Positions 25,953-35,019 are shown, counted from the first letter of the stretch. The stretch: 64,000 nt of DNA from Streptomyces sp. NBC_01689 (GCF_036250675.1 NZ_CP109592.1:8618001-8682000), one strand, 5' to 3'. Translations and numbers: made by a program. Notes: generated by a model not told the origin, from the letters alone.

Positions 25953-27794
25953 ATGTGCGGCATCACCGGATGGGTCTCCTTCGACCGCGATCTGCGTGCC
26001 GAGGGCGAGACATTGGATGCAATGACGGAGACGATGTCCTGCCGCGGCCCCGACGACCGCGGCACCTGGACCGAGGGCCCCGCGGCCCTCGGTCACCGCA
26101 GGCTCGCGATCATCGACCTGCCCGGCGGACGGCAGCCCATGACCGCCGAGACCCCCGAAGGCACGGTGGCACTGGTCTACTCGGGGGAGGCGTACAACTT
26201 CACCGAGCTGCGCCGTGAGCTGACCGGCCGCGGTCACCGCTTCTCGACCGACTCCGACACGGAGGTCGTGCTGCGCGGCTACCTGGAATGGGGCGCGGAA
26301 CTCGCCGGCCGGCTCAACGGCATGTACGCCTTCGCGATCTGGGACGGCCGCCGCGACCAGCTCGTGATGATCCGCGACCGCATGGGCATCAAGCCCTTCT
26401 ACTACTTCCGGACCCCCGACGGCGTCCTGTTCGGCTCCGAGCCCAAGGCGATCCTGGCCAACCCGCTCGCCCCCGCACGGGTCCGCCTCGACGGCCTGCG
26501 CGAGCTCTTCACCTTCGTCAAGACACCCGGGCACGCGATCTGGGACGGCATGCACGAGGTCGAGCCCGGCACCGTCGTCACCGTCGACCGCTCCGGGCTG
26601 CGCCGGCACGTCTACTGGGAGCTGGAGACCCGGCCGCAGACCGACGACCGCGACACCTCGATCGCCACCGTGCGCACGCTCCTCGACGACATCGTGCGCC
26701 GCCAGCTCGTCGCGGACGTGCCGCGCTGCACCCTGCTCTCCGGCGGCCTCGACTCCTCCGCCATGACGGCGCTCGCCGCCCGGCAGCTCGCCGAGCACGG
26801 GGAGCGGGTCCGCAGTTTCGCCGTCGACTTCGTGGGCCAGACCGACCACTTCGTCGCCGACGAACTCCGCGGCACCCCGGACACCCCCTTCGTCCACGAC
26901 GTGGCCGACGCCTCCGGCACCGACCACCGCGACATCGTCCTGGACGTGCAGGCCCTGGCCGATCCGGAGGTCCGCGCCAAGGTGATCAGGGCGCGGGACC
27001 TCCCGATGGGCTTCGGGGACATGGACACCTCGCTGTACCTGCTGTTCCAGGCCGTCCGCGAGCACTCCACCGTCGCGCTCTCCGGGGAGTCCGCCGACGA
27101 GGTCTTCGGCGGCTATCTGCAGTTCTTCGACGAGGAGGCCCGTCGCGCCGACACCTTCCCGTGGCTCCTGCGGTTCCAGCGCGACTTCGGCGACGACGCC
27201 GGCATCCTGCGCCCCGAGCTCACCGAGGCGATGAACCTGGACGCGTACGTCGCCGACGGCTACCGCACGGCCGTCGCCGGGATCCGGCGCCTCGAAGGGG
27301 AGAGCGACTTCGAGTACCGGATGCGGCGGATCTGCTACCTCCACCTCACCCGGTTCGTCCGTGTCCTGCTCGACCGCAAGGACCGCACGAGCATGGCGGT
27401 CGGCCTGGAGGTGCGGGTGCCGTACTGCGACCACCGGCTCGTCGAGTACGTGTACAACACGCCGTGGTCCCTGAAGTCCTTCGACGGCCGGGAGAAGAGC
27501 CTGCTGCGGGAGGCGACCGCCGACGTGATCCCCAAGTCCGTGTACGACCGGGTCAAGAGCCCCTATCCGTCCACCCAGGACCCCAAGTACGCGATCGCCC
27601 TGCAGGACCACGCGAAGGACCTGCTGGCCCGGCCGACGCACCCGGTCTTCGACCTCGTCGACCCGGAACGGCTGCACCGCGCCGCCCACCGCGACACCCC
27701 GCAGATCACGCAGGCGTCGCGGCGGGGCCTGGAACGGACCCTGGACCTCGCGGTGTGGCTGGACCTCTACGCCCCCGAGGTGTCCTTCAGCTGA
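25953..27794 (+). CDS. asnB: Asparagine synthetase (glutamine-hydrolysing), AsnB
   Basis: A 613-residue class-II amidotransferase. Catalytic Cys2 follows the initiator Met (MCGITGW), and the N-terminal glutaminase block includes SCRGPDDRGTW and LGHRRLAIIDL. The synthetase domain has the PP-loop LLSGGLDSSAM and later ALSGESADEVFGGYLQFF and LLDRKDRTSMAVGLEVRVPY, all typical. It converts aspartate, ATP and glutamine to asparagine in the cytoplasm. The RBS AGGAGGT is a few bases before the ATG. It overlaps the convergent DUF4232-like gene by 8 bp at the 3' end. Length and motifs are intact, so it is probably active. Confidence 0.95.
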   Translation: MCGITGWVSFDRDLRAEGETLDAMTETMSCRGPDDRGTWTEGPAALGHRRLAIIDLPGGRQPMTAETPEGTVALVYSGEAYNFTELRRELTGRGHRFSTDSDTEVVLRGYLEWGAELAGRLNGMYAFAIWDGRRDQLVMIRDRMGIKPFYYFRTPDGVLFGSEPKAILANPLAPARVRLDGLRELFTFVKTPGHAIWDGMHEVEPGTVVTVDRSGLRRHVYWELETRPQTDDRDTSIATVRTLLDDIVRRQLVADVPRCTLLSGGLDSSAMTALAARQLAEHGERVRSFAVDFVGQTDHFVADELRGTPDTPFVHDVADASGTDHRDIVLDVQALADPEVRAKVIRARDLPMGFGDMDTSLYLLFQAVREHSTVALSGESADEVFGGYLQFFDEEARRADTFPWLLRFQRDFGDDAGILRPELTEAMNLDAYVADGYRTAVAGIRRLEGESDFEYRMRRICYLHLTRFVRVLLDRKDRTSMAVGLEVRVPYCDHRLVEYVYNTPWSLKSFDGREKSLLREATADVIPKSVYDRVKSPYPSTQDPKYAIALQDHAKDLLARPTHPVFDLVDPERLHRAAHRDTPQITQASRRGLERTLDLAVWLDLYAPEVSFS

Positions 27795-28311
27795 CCTGAC
27801 GGTCCGCGGCGGCCTGGGAGGGCTGCCACCACGTGGTGACCGGCTCCCACACGAGAACGGCGTCCCCCGCGCCCAGCTCACGCGCCGTGAAGGACCGCCC
27901 GAACCGCGCGGGGTCCGCCGAGACGCTGATCGAGTCCACCCGTCGGGCCTCGGGGTCCGTCACATCGGCGATCGTCCGCACCGCCGCGTACACCGTCCGG
28001 CCCGCGCCGACGGGGTACGGACCGCTGTCACCGGCGGGCACCGGCAGGGCGGCGCCGTCGAGGTCCCCGAAGACGACCGTCGGGATGCGGTCGACGGTGC
28101 AGGTCCGCGGGGACAGGTTGGTGACGCTGATGTGCACCAGCCGGGGGTCGGCGGCCAGATGGGCGCGGACGACGGTGGCCCTGTCGGCGCACTTGGCGGG
28201 CTTGGGGACGGCCGGCCGGGCGGAGCCGGTGGCGGCCGCACCGGCCTGCGGCACGGCGAGGAACAGTGCCGCGGCGGCGGCCGGGAGGACGAGAGCGGAG
28301 CGGAGGCGCAT
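27787..28311 (-). CDS. Secreted DUF4232-like protein
   Basis: A 174-residue protein. Residues 1-30 are a typical signal peptide (MRLRSALVLPAAAAALFLAV, cleavage near AGAAA). The mature part contains VHISVTNLSPRTCTV and FGDLDGAALPV, fitting the DUF4232 beta-sandwich with two conserved cysteines. Its function is unknown; such proteins are extracellular and common in Streptomyces. The ATG at 28311 has a weak AGGGGA upstream. It overlaps the asnB end by 8 bp. Confidence 0.75.
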   Translation of the reverse strand: MRLRSALVLPAAAAALFLAVPQAGAAATGSARPAVPKPAKCADRATVVRAHLAADPRLVHISVTNLSPRTCTVDRIPTVVFGDLDGAALPVPAGDSGPYPVGAGRTVYAAVRTIADVTDPEARRVDSISVSADPARFGRSFTARELGAGDAVLVWEPVTTWWQPSQAAADRQVS

Positions 28312-28356
28312 CGGTGGGTTCCCCTGTTTCGGTCACGGCGGTCGGTCACGTATGGT

Positions 28357-28377
28357 GCGCCGCGCGTGGCGCGGCGC
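28357..28377 (-). terminator. Hairpin between the peptidase and DUF4232 genes
   Basis: GCGCCGCGC and GCGCGGCGC form a perfect 9-bp stem around GTG. It is 85 bp beyond the stop of the leftward peptidase gene and 46 bp upstream of the DUF4232 start, so it may terminate the former or shape the 5' leader of the latter. Confidence 0.5.
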
Positions 28378-28461
28378 CTGCACAGTGTGACGACCGAGGG
28401 GCACAAGGGGTTGTATCCGACTTGTCGGTGTCGCCGGGACGCGCGGATTCCGTGACGTCCG

Positions 28462-30051
28462 TCAGGGTTCGTCCCTGCCGCTCTCCGGGCCGCAGGAACT
28501 GCCGTTCTTGGGCAGCGCGCCGTACAGCAGGAAGTTGTCGACCTTCTGGTGCACGCACTTGGAGGAGGCGTACCCCGTGTGGCCCTCGCTCCGGTTGTCG
28601 AGCACCACCGCGGCCGAGCCGAGCCTCGCGGCGGTCTCCTCGGTCCAGCGGTACGGGGTCGCCGGGTCCCCGCGGGTGCCCACGAGCAGCATCTTCGGGG
28701 TACGGACATTGTGTACGTCGTCGCGGATGTAGTCGGTGCCCTTGGGGCGGCCGTGGCACAGCAGCACCTGGGTGAGCCGGTACCGGCCGAAGACCGGCGA
28801 GGCCTGGTCGTAGGCGGCGCGCAGCTTGTCGAGGTCCTTGGCGGCCTGCTCGGCGCTGGGCCGGTCCGGGTCGTCCGCGCAGTTGATCGCCATGAACGCG
28901 GCGGGCAGGTTGTCCACCGGGATGTCCCCAGGGCCGGCGAGCCCGGCGTGCGGGGCGCCCGTCGCGCCGGAGCCGGGGGTCGTACGGGAGGCGGGCAGCG
29001 AGGCGCCGCCGCCCGACAGCTGCGCGAGCCCCTGGGTGTCACCGTCCTGGACGAGCGAGGCGAGGGCCCGCTCCAGCGCCGGCCACATCCGGCGGCTGTA
29101 CAGTGCCTGGCCGACCGCGGCCGCGAGATCCTGGCCCGAGAACATCTGCCCGAGGCTGGTCGGGACCGGGTCCCGGTCCAGCGAGGCGACGAGCCGGACG
29201 ACGTCCTCCCGGGCCTCGCGCGAGTCCTCCCCGAAGGGGCAGGACACGTCCTCGGTGCACCAGGTGAGGAAGTCGTCCAGCGCGGTCTGCTGCCCCTCGG
29301 CGCCCACCAGTCCCTGCTCGGCCATCGACTCGGTGAGCGTGTCCACACCGTCGAGCACCATGCGGCCGGTCTTCTTCGGGAACTGGGCCGCGTACACCGC
29401 GCCCAGCCGGGTCCCGTACGAGAAGCCGAGGTAGTTGAGCTTCTTGTCGCCGAGCGCCTGCCGCATGACGTCCATGTCCCGGGACGCGTTGACCGTGCCC
29501 ATGTGGGTCAGTACCGGGCCGGAGTGCGCGGTGCACTCGGAGGCGACCTTGCGCAGGGCCTTGAGCATGGCCTGCGCGTCACCGCCGTCGCCGACGGCCC
29601 CGGTCGTGCCGGCCCCGTTGCCGCAGCTGACCGGCGAGGACCGGCCGACGCCCCGGGGGTCGAAGGTCACCACGTCGTAGCCGTTGGTGAGGTCCATGAA
29701 GTCCTTGCCGCCGTCCTGCGCGAGCTCCGGGACCCCGGCCCCGCCGGGGCCGCCGAAGTTCAGCAGCACGGACCCCCTCGACGGTCCGGTCGCGCGGTAC
29801 CGCGCGATCGCGACGTCGAGGGTCCCGCTCTGCGGGTGCGCGTAGTCCAGCGGGACGGTCACCTTCCCGCACTGGAGGTCGGCGGGCATCCCGTCGCCCA
29901 CGCAGGCTCCCCAGGTGATCTTCTGATGGTAGAAGCGGGACAGGTCGGGTGCGTCGGCGGCCACGGCCGCCGAGGGCAGTCCCGCCGTCAGCAGAGCCAG
30001 TGCCGCCGCGCGGGCTCCGACGTAGGTCCAGCGGTGGTGCACGGACGGCAT
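28462..30051 (-). CDS. Secreted alpha/beta-hydrolase, tripeptidyl-aminopeptidase (S33) type
   Basis: About 529 residues, starting at the ATG at 30051 behind TGGAGG (a far longer frame exists but without a ribosome site). A signal peptide ends near SAAVAADAP. The family is the Streptomyces SlpD/SlpE-type tripeptidyl aminopeptidases: FYHQKITWGAC...CGKVTVPLDYA, the oxyanion block NFGGPGGAG, nucleophile elbow YLGFSYGTRLG (Ser in GFSYG), Asp in LVGTRGDPATPY and His in NRSEGHTGY. It likely trims N-terminal tripeptides from extracellular peptides. Several Cys residues fit disulfides. It is divergent from the chaplin gene at 30392. Confidence 0.85.
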   Translation of the reverse strand: MPSVHHRWTYVGARAAALALLTAGLPSAAVAADAPDLSRFYHQKITWGACVGDGMPADLQCGKVTVPLDYAHPQSGTLDVAIARYRATGPSRGSVLLNFGGPGGAGVPELAQDGGKDFMDLTNGYDVVTFDPRGVGRSSPVSCGNGAGTTGAVGDGGDAQAMLKALRKVASECTAHSGPVLTHMGTVNASRDMDVMRQALGDKKLNYLGFSYGTRLGAVYAAQFPKKTGRMVLDGVDTLTESMAEQGLVGAEGQQTALDDFLTWCTEDVSCPFGEDSREAREDVVRLVASLDRDPVPTSLGQMFSGQDLAAAVGQALYSRRMWPALERALASLVQDGDTQGLAQLSGGGASLPASRTTPGSGATGAPHAGLAGPGDIPVDNLPAAFMAINCADDPDRPSAEQAAKDLDKLRAAYDQASPVFGRYRLTQVLLCHGRPKGTDYIRDDVHNVRTPKMLLVGTRGDPATPYRWTEETAARLGSAAVVLDNRSEGHTGYASSKCVHQKVDNFLLYGALPKNGSSCGPESGRDEP

Positions 30052-30274
30052 GCGGACCTCCAGGGACAGCGGGAGCCGGACCGGGATGCCCTGCCGGCCG
30101 CGACACGCATCACGATAGGCGGGGGCCCGGGAGCCTGCCTCCGGGCGGACGGCCGTATCGGCCGACCGCCTCCCGGTCGGCGACACGCTCCGGGCACGGC
30201 GGACGACCCCCGGTGCCCGGGGACGGCGGAGGTCAGGCGGGGGACACCCCGGCCGGGACCGGCCCGGATCAGTT

Positions 30275-30365
30275 CGATAAGCGGGCCGCTCGATGGAGTG
30301 AAAGCCCGATAAGCCATAACTCGGATGGTTCTCTCGCGTTTTACGCGATGCGGGTGAGTACCCGC
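30275..30365. promoter_or_regulatory. Repeats upstream of the long chaplin gene
   Basis: CGATAAGC occurs at 30275-30282 and 30307-30314, a direct repeat 32 bp apart. A perfect stem GCGGGT/ACCCGC around GAGT is at 30350-30365, and TCGCG/CGCGA arms flank TTTTA just before it. These lie in the 340-bp divergent gap between the peptidase and the chaplin. They could be developmental-regulator sites, but I cannot match them to a known box. Confidence 0.4.
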
Positions 30366-30391
30366 GACCAAGTCTGGAAGGGAGGGAACCT

Positions 30392-31129
30392 GTGAAACGG
30401 GTTACCCGGAATGGATTGATCGCCGCAGCCGCCGCATCGGGCGCGCTGGCCGTGACGATGCCGGCGCACGCCGACTCCGCGGCGCAGGGCGGTACGGCGG
30501 GCTCACCCGGACTGATCTCCGGCAACACCATCCAGCTCCCGGTGCACGTCCCCGTGAACGTGTGCGGGAACACCGTGAACGTCGTCGGTCTCCTCAATCC
30601 CGCGGCGGGCAACCGCTGCGCCAACGTGAGCGACGGCGGCGCGGTGCGCGGCGCGAGCCGTACCGGTGGTCACGGCCACGGCGCGCCCGGCACGCACTCC
30701 GGCAACGGGGGCGCGCACACCGGCAGGGCCTCGGGCGTGACGGCGGGCGGCGCGCTCGCACAGGGAACCGGAACGAATTCTCCCGGGGTGCTGTCCGGCA
30801 ACGGTCTGCAGCTGCCGGTCGACCTGCCGGTGAACGTCAGCGGCAACTCCGTCAGTGTGGTGGGCCTCGGCAACGCGTCGGTGGGCAACACGGCCGTGAA
30901 CACCTCGGGCGAGCTGCCCGACCGGCCCGCGGCGCCCACCCCCGCGCCGAAGCCCCCGACGAAGGCGGCCGTGCCCGGGAAGGCGCCGTACCGGGCAGCC
31001 GAAGAGCCCATGGCCTCCCTCGCGCACACGGGCGCGGACGAGACGGTGCCCGCGATCGCCGCGAGCGCGGCGCTGCTGCTGGGGGGAGCGGTGCTCTTCC
31101 GGCGGTTCAGGCCCGCCGCGCGCCGCTGA
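30392..31129 (+). CDS. Long chaplin with sortase signal
   Basis: A 245-residue cell-surface hydrophobic protein: signal peptide to ADS (about 28), a first chaplin domain (residues 39-80, GLISGNTIQLPVHVPVNVCGNTVNVVG, Cys58 and Cys76), a Gly/Thr linker, a second chaplin domain (131-173, GVLSGNGLQLPVDLPVNVSGNSVSVVG), a Pro-rich stretch, LAHTG (210-214), a hydrophobic segment and a basic tail. LAxTG plus membrane and RR-rich tail is the class-E sortase signal of long chaplins (ChpA-C type), which anchor hydrophobic fibres on aerial hyphae. The second domain lacks both Cys residues (Ser150 and Ala168 at the expected positions). The start is GTG behind GGGAGGG. Confidence 0.9.
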   Translation: MKRVTRNGLIAAAAASGALAVTMPAHADSAAQGGTAGSPGLISGNTIQLPVHVPVNVCGNTVNVVGLLNPAAGNRCANVSDGGAVRGASRTGGHGHGAPGTHSGNGGAHTGRASGVTAGGALAQGTGTNSPGVLSGNGLQLPVDLPVNVSGNSVSVVGLGNASVGNTAVNTSGELPDRPAAPTPAPKPPTKAAVPGKAPYRAAEEPMASLAHTGADETVPAIAASAALLLGGAVLFRRFRPAARR

Positions 31130-31152
31130 CCCGGCGGTCCGGCGACGACGGA

Positions 31153-31184
31153 AGGCCCCACCGGGCGCGTGACCGGTGGGGCCT
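31153..31184 (+). terminator. Terminator after the chaplin gene
   Basis: AGGCCCCACCGG (31153-31164) pairs perfectly with CCGGTGGGGCCT (31173-31184) around an 8-base loop, 24 bp past the chaplin stop. The remaining gap to the GNAT gene (31185-31523) shows no further gene. Confidence 0.7.
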
Positions 31185-31523
31185 CGTACGGTCCGGGGCG
31201 CGCGGGACCTTGCTGGGCCTCGGCTCGCGACCGGCCGGCGGCGGGCGGACGGGGGCAGGGACGGGAAGCGACAGGTGGGCAGCGGGGAACGCGGACAGCG
31301 ACGGAGACGGGGTCGGAAGGCGTGCGCGCAGTACGGCCCCGCGGTGGGACCGAGCGGTTCCGGCCGACCGTGCGCCGTCCGGGCGGCGGGCGCCGACCTC
31401 ACCGGGGAGATCCGGGAGGATGTGCGGGCGGTCCCGTCACGCCCCGCCCGAAGCCCCCGCGGCCCGTGACCGGCTCCGCGTCCGGCACCCGCCGCCGTCC
31501 GGCGAAGCGAATGGAGCGCACAG

Positions 31524-32378
31524 ATGACCTTTCCCGGTTCCGAGGACCTCGTCGTCACCCGGGCCTCGCTCGACGACTGGGCCGTGGTCGCCGGGTGGGC
31601 GGCCGACGAGGGATGGAACCCCGGGCTGTCCGACGCCCGGAGCTTCTTCGCCCAGGACCCGGACGGCTTCTTCCTGGGCAGGATCGGCGCGGAGCCGGTC
31701 TCGGCCGTCTCGGTCGTCCGGTACGACGCCGACTACGCCTTCCTGGGCTTCTATCTCGTACGACCGGACCTGCGCGGCCGCGGCTACGGGCTCACCACGT
31801 GGGAGACGGCCCTGGCCCACGCGGGCGGCCGGACCGTCGGGCTCGACGGAGTGGTCGCGCAGCAGGACAACTACCGCCGGTCCGGCTTCGAACTCGCCCA
31901 CCGCACCGTACGGTTCACCGGCACCGTACCGACGGCGCCCGCCCCGTCGGGGGTGCGCCCGGCCGAAGCGGCCGACCTCCAGGACATCGCGGCCTACGAC
32001 AGCGCCTGCTGCCCGGCCGACCGCCCCCGCTTCCTCGCCCGCTGGCTGGACACACCGGGACACCGTGCGTTCGTCCGCGTCGCGGAGGACAGGCTCACCG
32101 GCTACACGGTCGTCCGGCCGGCCCTCGACAGCCCCCGCGTCGGTCCGCTGTTCGCCGACACCGCCGGGGACGCGCGGGCCCTGCTGCTGGCGGTGGCCGC
32201 GTGGACTCCGGGGGGCGGGATCACCGTCGACATCCCGGGGTCGAACACGGCGGGCGTGGCGCTCGCCGACGAGTTCGGCCTCACGCCCTCCTTCGAGACG
32301 GCCCGTATGTACACCGGACCGGTCAGGCCCTTCGCCCGGGAACGGGTCTACGGCGTCACCACGCTAGAACTGGGCTGA
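31524..32378 (+). CDS. GNAT N-acetyltransferase with two acetyltransferase-like halves
   Basis: A 284-residue cytoplasmic acyltransferase. The first half carries the acetyl-CoA pyrophosphate loop in FLGFYLVRPDLRGRGYGLTT (about 75-94) and ends with DNYRRSGFELAH, the standard GNAT fold. The second half (about 140-284) resembles the C-terminal Acetyltransf_18 domain found in YitH-type proteins. Substrates are unknown; it is likely a small-molecule or protein Nε/Nα acetyltransferase. The ATG at 31524 has GGAG at a spacing of seven. It converges on the MBL gene across a 9-bp-stem terminator. Confidence 0.85.
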   Translation: MTFPGSEDLVVTRASLDDWAVVAGWAADEGWNPGLSDARSFFAQDPDGFFLGRIGAEPVSAVSVVRYDADYAFLGFYLVRPDLRGRGYGLTTWETALAHAGGRTVGLDGVVAQQDNYRRSGFELAHRTVRFTGTVPTAPAPSGVRPAEAADLQDIAAYDSACCPADRPRFLARWLDTPGHRAFVRVAEDRLTGYTVVRPALDSPRVGPLFADTAGDARALLLAVAAWTPGGGITVDIPGSNTAGVALADEFGLTPSFETARMYTGPVRPFARERVYGVTTLELG

Positions 32379-32402
32379 CGGCCCCCGCGCCCTCGGGGGC
32401 CG
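32379..32402. terminator. Bidirectional terminator between convergent genes
   Basis: CGGCCCCCG and CGGGGGCCG form a perfect 9-bp stem with a 6-base loop, starting immediately after the GNAT stop and 15 bp before the MBL stop. Confidence 0.7.
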
Positions 32403-32416
32403 GTACCGCGGCGACG

Positions 32417-33172
32417 TCAGTTGGCGAGTTCCAGGGCCCGGCGCGCCGCGTCGCCGACGGAGCCGTGGTGGACCGGACCGTGGCCGGGCAGGAGGACGTC
32501 CGCCGCCAGGGTCTCGATGCGGGCGAGTGACGAGATGGCCATCGCGCGCTCGGCGTGGAACATGTTCGGCAGCAGCTGAGGGCCGCGGGTGCGTGAGGTG
32601 GGGTGACCGCTGACCAGCGCGTCGCCGGAGATCACCACCCCGGCCTCCGGCAGGTGGTAGACGCAGTGTCCGGCGGTGTGACCGGGCGTGTGCACCGGTA
32701 CGGGACGGCCGGGCAGGTCCAGCGGGCCCTCCCCGGGGAACGACTCGGGGCGGGTCATCCGGACGTCCGCCGTGCCCCCGGACCTGAGGGCGTGCACGGC
32801 CCATGGCAGGACGCCGGGGCGCCAGGCCTGGCGCATCACCGTCCCGACGCTCACCTGCTGGAGGAACTCCCGGCGCGCGTGCGGGAGTTCCTCCTCGTGC
32901 AGATGGACCGGGACCCCGAAGGCGCTGCTCAGGTACTCGGCCGACCCGAGGTGGTCGTTGTGCGCGTGGGTGATGAGGACGGCCCCGATCGCCTTGGGGG
33001 AGTGGCCGAGCGCGTCCAGGGAGGCGAGGACGTCCGGACGGTCGCCGGGGTACCCCGTGTCGATCAGGGTGACGGCGTCCCCCTCGCTGAGGATCACCCA
33101 GTTGGTGTTGCTGCCGTGGACCAGGTGAACTCCGGCGGCTACCTCGACGATCGCGTCCTCGCGCATGACCAT
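32417..33172 (-). CDS. Metallo-beta-lactamase-fold hydrolase
   Basis: About 251 residues. The metal motif THAHNDHLGSA, a later HTPGHTAGHCVY and GHGPVHHG give the usual MBL-fold zinc ligands. Family members include glyoxalase II, lactonases and other thioester hydrolases; the best guess is a hydroxyacylglutathione-hydrolase-like or lactonase-like enzyme. I chose the ATG at 33172; an in-frame ATG at 33166 is equally possible, and longer frames reach into low-complexity DNA. No signal peptide is seen. Confidence 0.85.
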   Translation of the reverse strand: MVMREDAIVEVAAGVHLVHGSNTNWVILSEGDAVTLIDTGYPGDRPDVLASLDALGHSPKAIGAVLITHAHNDHLGSAEYLSSAFGVPVHLHEEELPHARREFLQQVSVGTVMRQAWRPGVLPWAVHALRSGGTADVRMTRPESFPGEGPLDLPGRPVPVHTPGHTAGHCVYHLPEAGVVISGDALVSGHPTSRTRGPQLLPNMFHAERAMAISSLARIETLAADVLLPGHGPVHHGSVGDAARRALELAN

Positions 33173-33325
33173 CCCGATGCTTGAGATCCCATCCCGGCCC
33201 GGCTGCGCCGGACGGGACCGTGTCAGGGCGAAGGTATCGCGCGCGGTCCGGAGCGTGATCGGCGCCCCGGGCACCCGCGGTGACCTCGGCCGTCGTACGT
33301 CCCGTACGGCCGCCGGAGGTGCGCG

Positions 33326-33402
33326 GTGCACGGCGTCGGCGAGTGCATTCGGGCCGGTTCCGTGCACGGCGTCGGCGAGTGGGGCCGGTTCCGTTCACGG
33401 CG
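33326..33402. repeat. Imperfect tandem repeat, 36-bp period
   Basis: GTGCACGGCGTCGGCGAGTG occurs at 33326-33345 and 33362-33381. Each copy is followed by GGGCCGGTTCC, and a third partial copy starts at about 33393 (GTTCACGGCG). It lies in the 498-bp divergent gap between the MBL and GNAT genes, which otherwise shows no gene. Confidence 0.7.
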
Positions 33403-33670
33403 CGGACGGGCCTCCCGTACCGACCTCGTTCACGCCCGCCGCCGACGCCCCTCGCCCACGCCTCTTTCCCGGCCTGCGGCTCCGGAGTCCGCGCGGACCA
33501 GGTGATCGACCTCCGCTCGTGCGACGGTGGAAAACGGCGGGCGGCACACGCTCGACAGGCTTCCACCGCACCGACCGCGAGCTGCGGTGATGTCGTGGGC
33601 CGGGCCGGGTGACCGACGCCCTCACCGGAATGCCATTGCCGTACGCGCCGCAGGATGCTGGAGTGAGCCC

Positions 33671-34444
33671 ATGGATCACGTTGCGGTACTGGCCCTGTTC
33701 GACCGGGACATGCGGGAGGACGCGCGGCCCGACGGCCCGGGGGCCCGGGTCGAGCGCGTCGACAAGGTGGTGCGCCAGGTCGGTGCGGAGCACGGCTGGA
33801 ACGGGGTGGTCTGGTCGGATCTGGACGGCGCGGGCGCCGACGCGGCCATAGCCGACCAGGTGCGGTACTTCACCGGGCTGGGCCGGGAGTTCGAGTGGAA
33901 GGTGTACGGACACGACAAACCGGAGAACCTCGGACAGCGCCTGCGGGACGCGGGGTTCGTCGCACAGCCCGAGGAGACGCTGATGATCGCCGAGCTGGGT
34001 GATCTGGCGCTCGACGCCCAACCGCCGGAGGGCGTACGGCTCCTGCCCGTCACCGACAGCGCGGGCGTGGATCTCGTCGCGGACGTGCACCGGCAGGCCT
34101 TCGGTACGGACAGCGGCCGTATGCGCCGTCAACTACTGGCCCAGCTCACCGGCGAGGAGGACAACGTCGTGGCGGTCGTCGCCCTCGCGGGCGACGAGCC
34201 GGTCAGCGCGGCCCGCATGGAGATGGCGCCGGGCGCCCGGTTCGCGGGCCTGTGGGGAGGCGGCACCGTCGAGTCCTGGCGCGGCCGCGGCATCTACCGC
34301 GCTCTCGTCGCCCACCGGGCCCGGGTGGCCGCCGACCGAGGCTACCGCTACGTCCAGGTCGACGCGTCCTCCCAGAGCCGTCCCGTCCTCGCCCGTCTGG
34401 GATTCCAGCCGCTGACCACGACGACTCCCTACGTCTACGGGTGA
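33671..34444 (+). CDS. GNAT N-acetyltransferase
   Basis: About 257 residues from the ATG at 33671 (frames reaching to 33527 lack a ribosome site). The GNAT domain is in the C-terminal half: GDEPVSAARMEMAPGARFAGLW, then the pyrophosphate-binding GGGTVESWRGRGIYRALVAHR and the closing YVQVDASSQSRPVLARLGF. The N-terminal 100 residues (DHVAVLALFDRDMREDARPD) are a less common extension, probably a separate domain. Substrate unknown. It converges on the GlsB gene, with a 10-bp hairpin in the gap. Confidence 0.8.
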   Translation: MDHVAVLALFDRDMREDARPDGPGARVERVDKVVRQVGAEHGWNGVVWSDLDGAGADAAIADQVRYFTGLGREFEWKVYGHDKPENLGQRLRDAGFVAQPEETLMIAELGDLALDAQPPEGVRLLPVTDSAGVDLVADVHRQAFGTDSGRMRRQLLAQLTGEEDNVVAVVALAGDEPVSAARMEMAPGARFAGLWGGGTVESWRGRGIYRALVAHRARVAADRGYRYVQVDASSQSRPVLARLGFQPLTTTTPYVYG

Positions 34445-34551
34445 CACCCGTTCCGGGACGGGTGGGCGGCCGTCCGGCCGGCCACCCGGTTCGGCGGTCC
34501 TACCGCGGCCGGTTCGCCGGACCACGCCCGGTGCCTCCGGGCCCGTACGGC

Positions 34552-34589
34552 CGATACCGCCGCGCCGCGGATGCGACGAGGCGGTATCG
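34552..34589. terminator. Hairpin in the GNAT/GlsB convergent gap
   Basis: CGATACCGCC (34552-34561) pairs perfectly with GGCGGTATCG (34580-34589) around 18 bases. It is 107 bp after the GNAT stop and 166 bp before the GlsB stop. Nothing else in 34445-34755 looks like a gene. Confidence 0.5.
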
Positions 34590-34755
34590 AAGGCCGCCGA
34601 CGGCCGGACGGGCGGGGCGTGGTCCCGGTCGGGTTCGGGTTCCGCGGGGCGGGGTGAGATCCGCGGAACCCTGGTGCCACGCTCCGGCCCCCGCAGGGGA
34701 GTCGGGCGGGTCTACCGGTTCGGGGCAGCGCGCCGGTGGGTGCTCGGCCCGCGCG

Positions 34756-35019
34756 TCAGCGGCGCACCTTCACCCGGTCGAGGGCCGCGACGCCCACCGC
34801 CGCGACGGCGATCTGGATGAACCACTCGATCCAGTCGGGGCCCTTGGTGTCGGCGACGCCGAACGCCGAGGCGATTCCCGCGCCGATGAACGCGGCGACG
34901 ATACCGACGACGATGGTCCACAGGATGCCGATGTGCTGGCGTCCCGGGACGACGAGCCGGCCGAGTACACCGATGATGATGCCGATGATGATGGCACTGA
35001 GGATGCCTGAGATCTCCAT
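34756..35019 (-). CDS. GlsB/YeaQ/YmgE-family small membrane protein
   Basis: An 87-residue protein beginning MEISGILSAIIIGIIIGVLG with three likely membrane segments (about 3-22, 30-55 and 65-80) and the glycine-rich LVVPGRQHIGILWTIVVGIV block, typical of the transglycosylase-associated (GlsB/YeaQ) family. These are stress-induced inner-membrane proteins of unclear biochemistry. The ATG at 35019 has AAGGGG six bases upstream. A conspicuous stem-loop lies just upstream (35042-35070) in its probable leader or promoter. Confidence 0.85.
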   Translation of the reverse strand: MEISGILSAIIIGIIIGVLGRLVVPGRQHIGILWTIVVGIVAAFIGAGIASAFGVADTKGPDWIEWFIQIAVAAVGVAALDRVKVRR

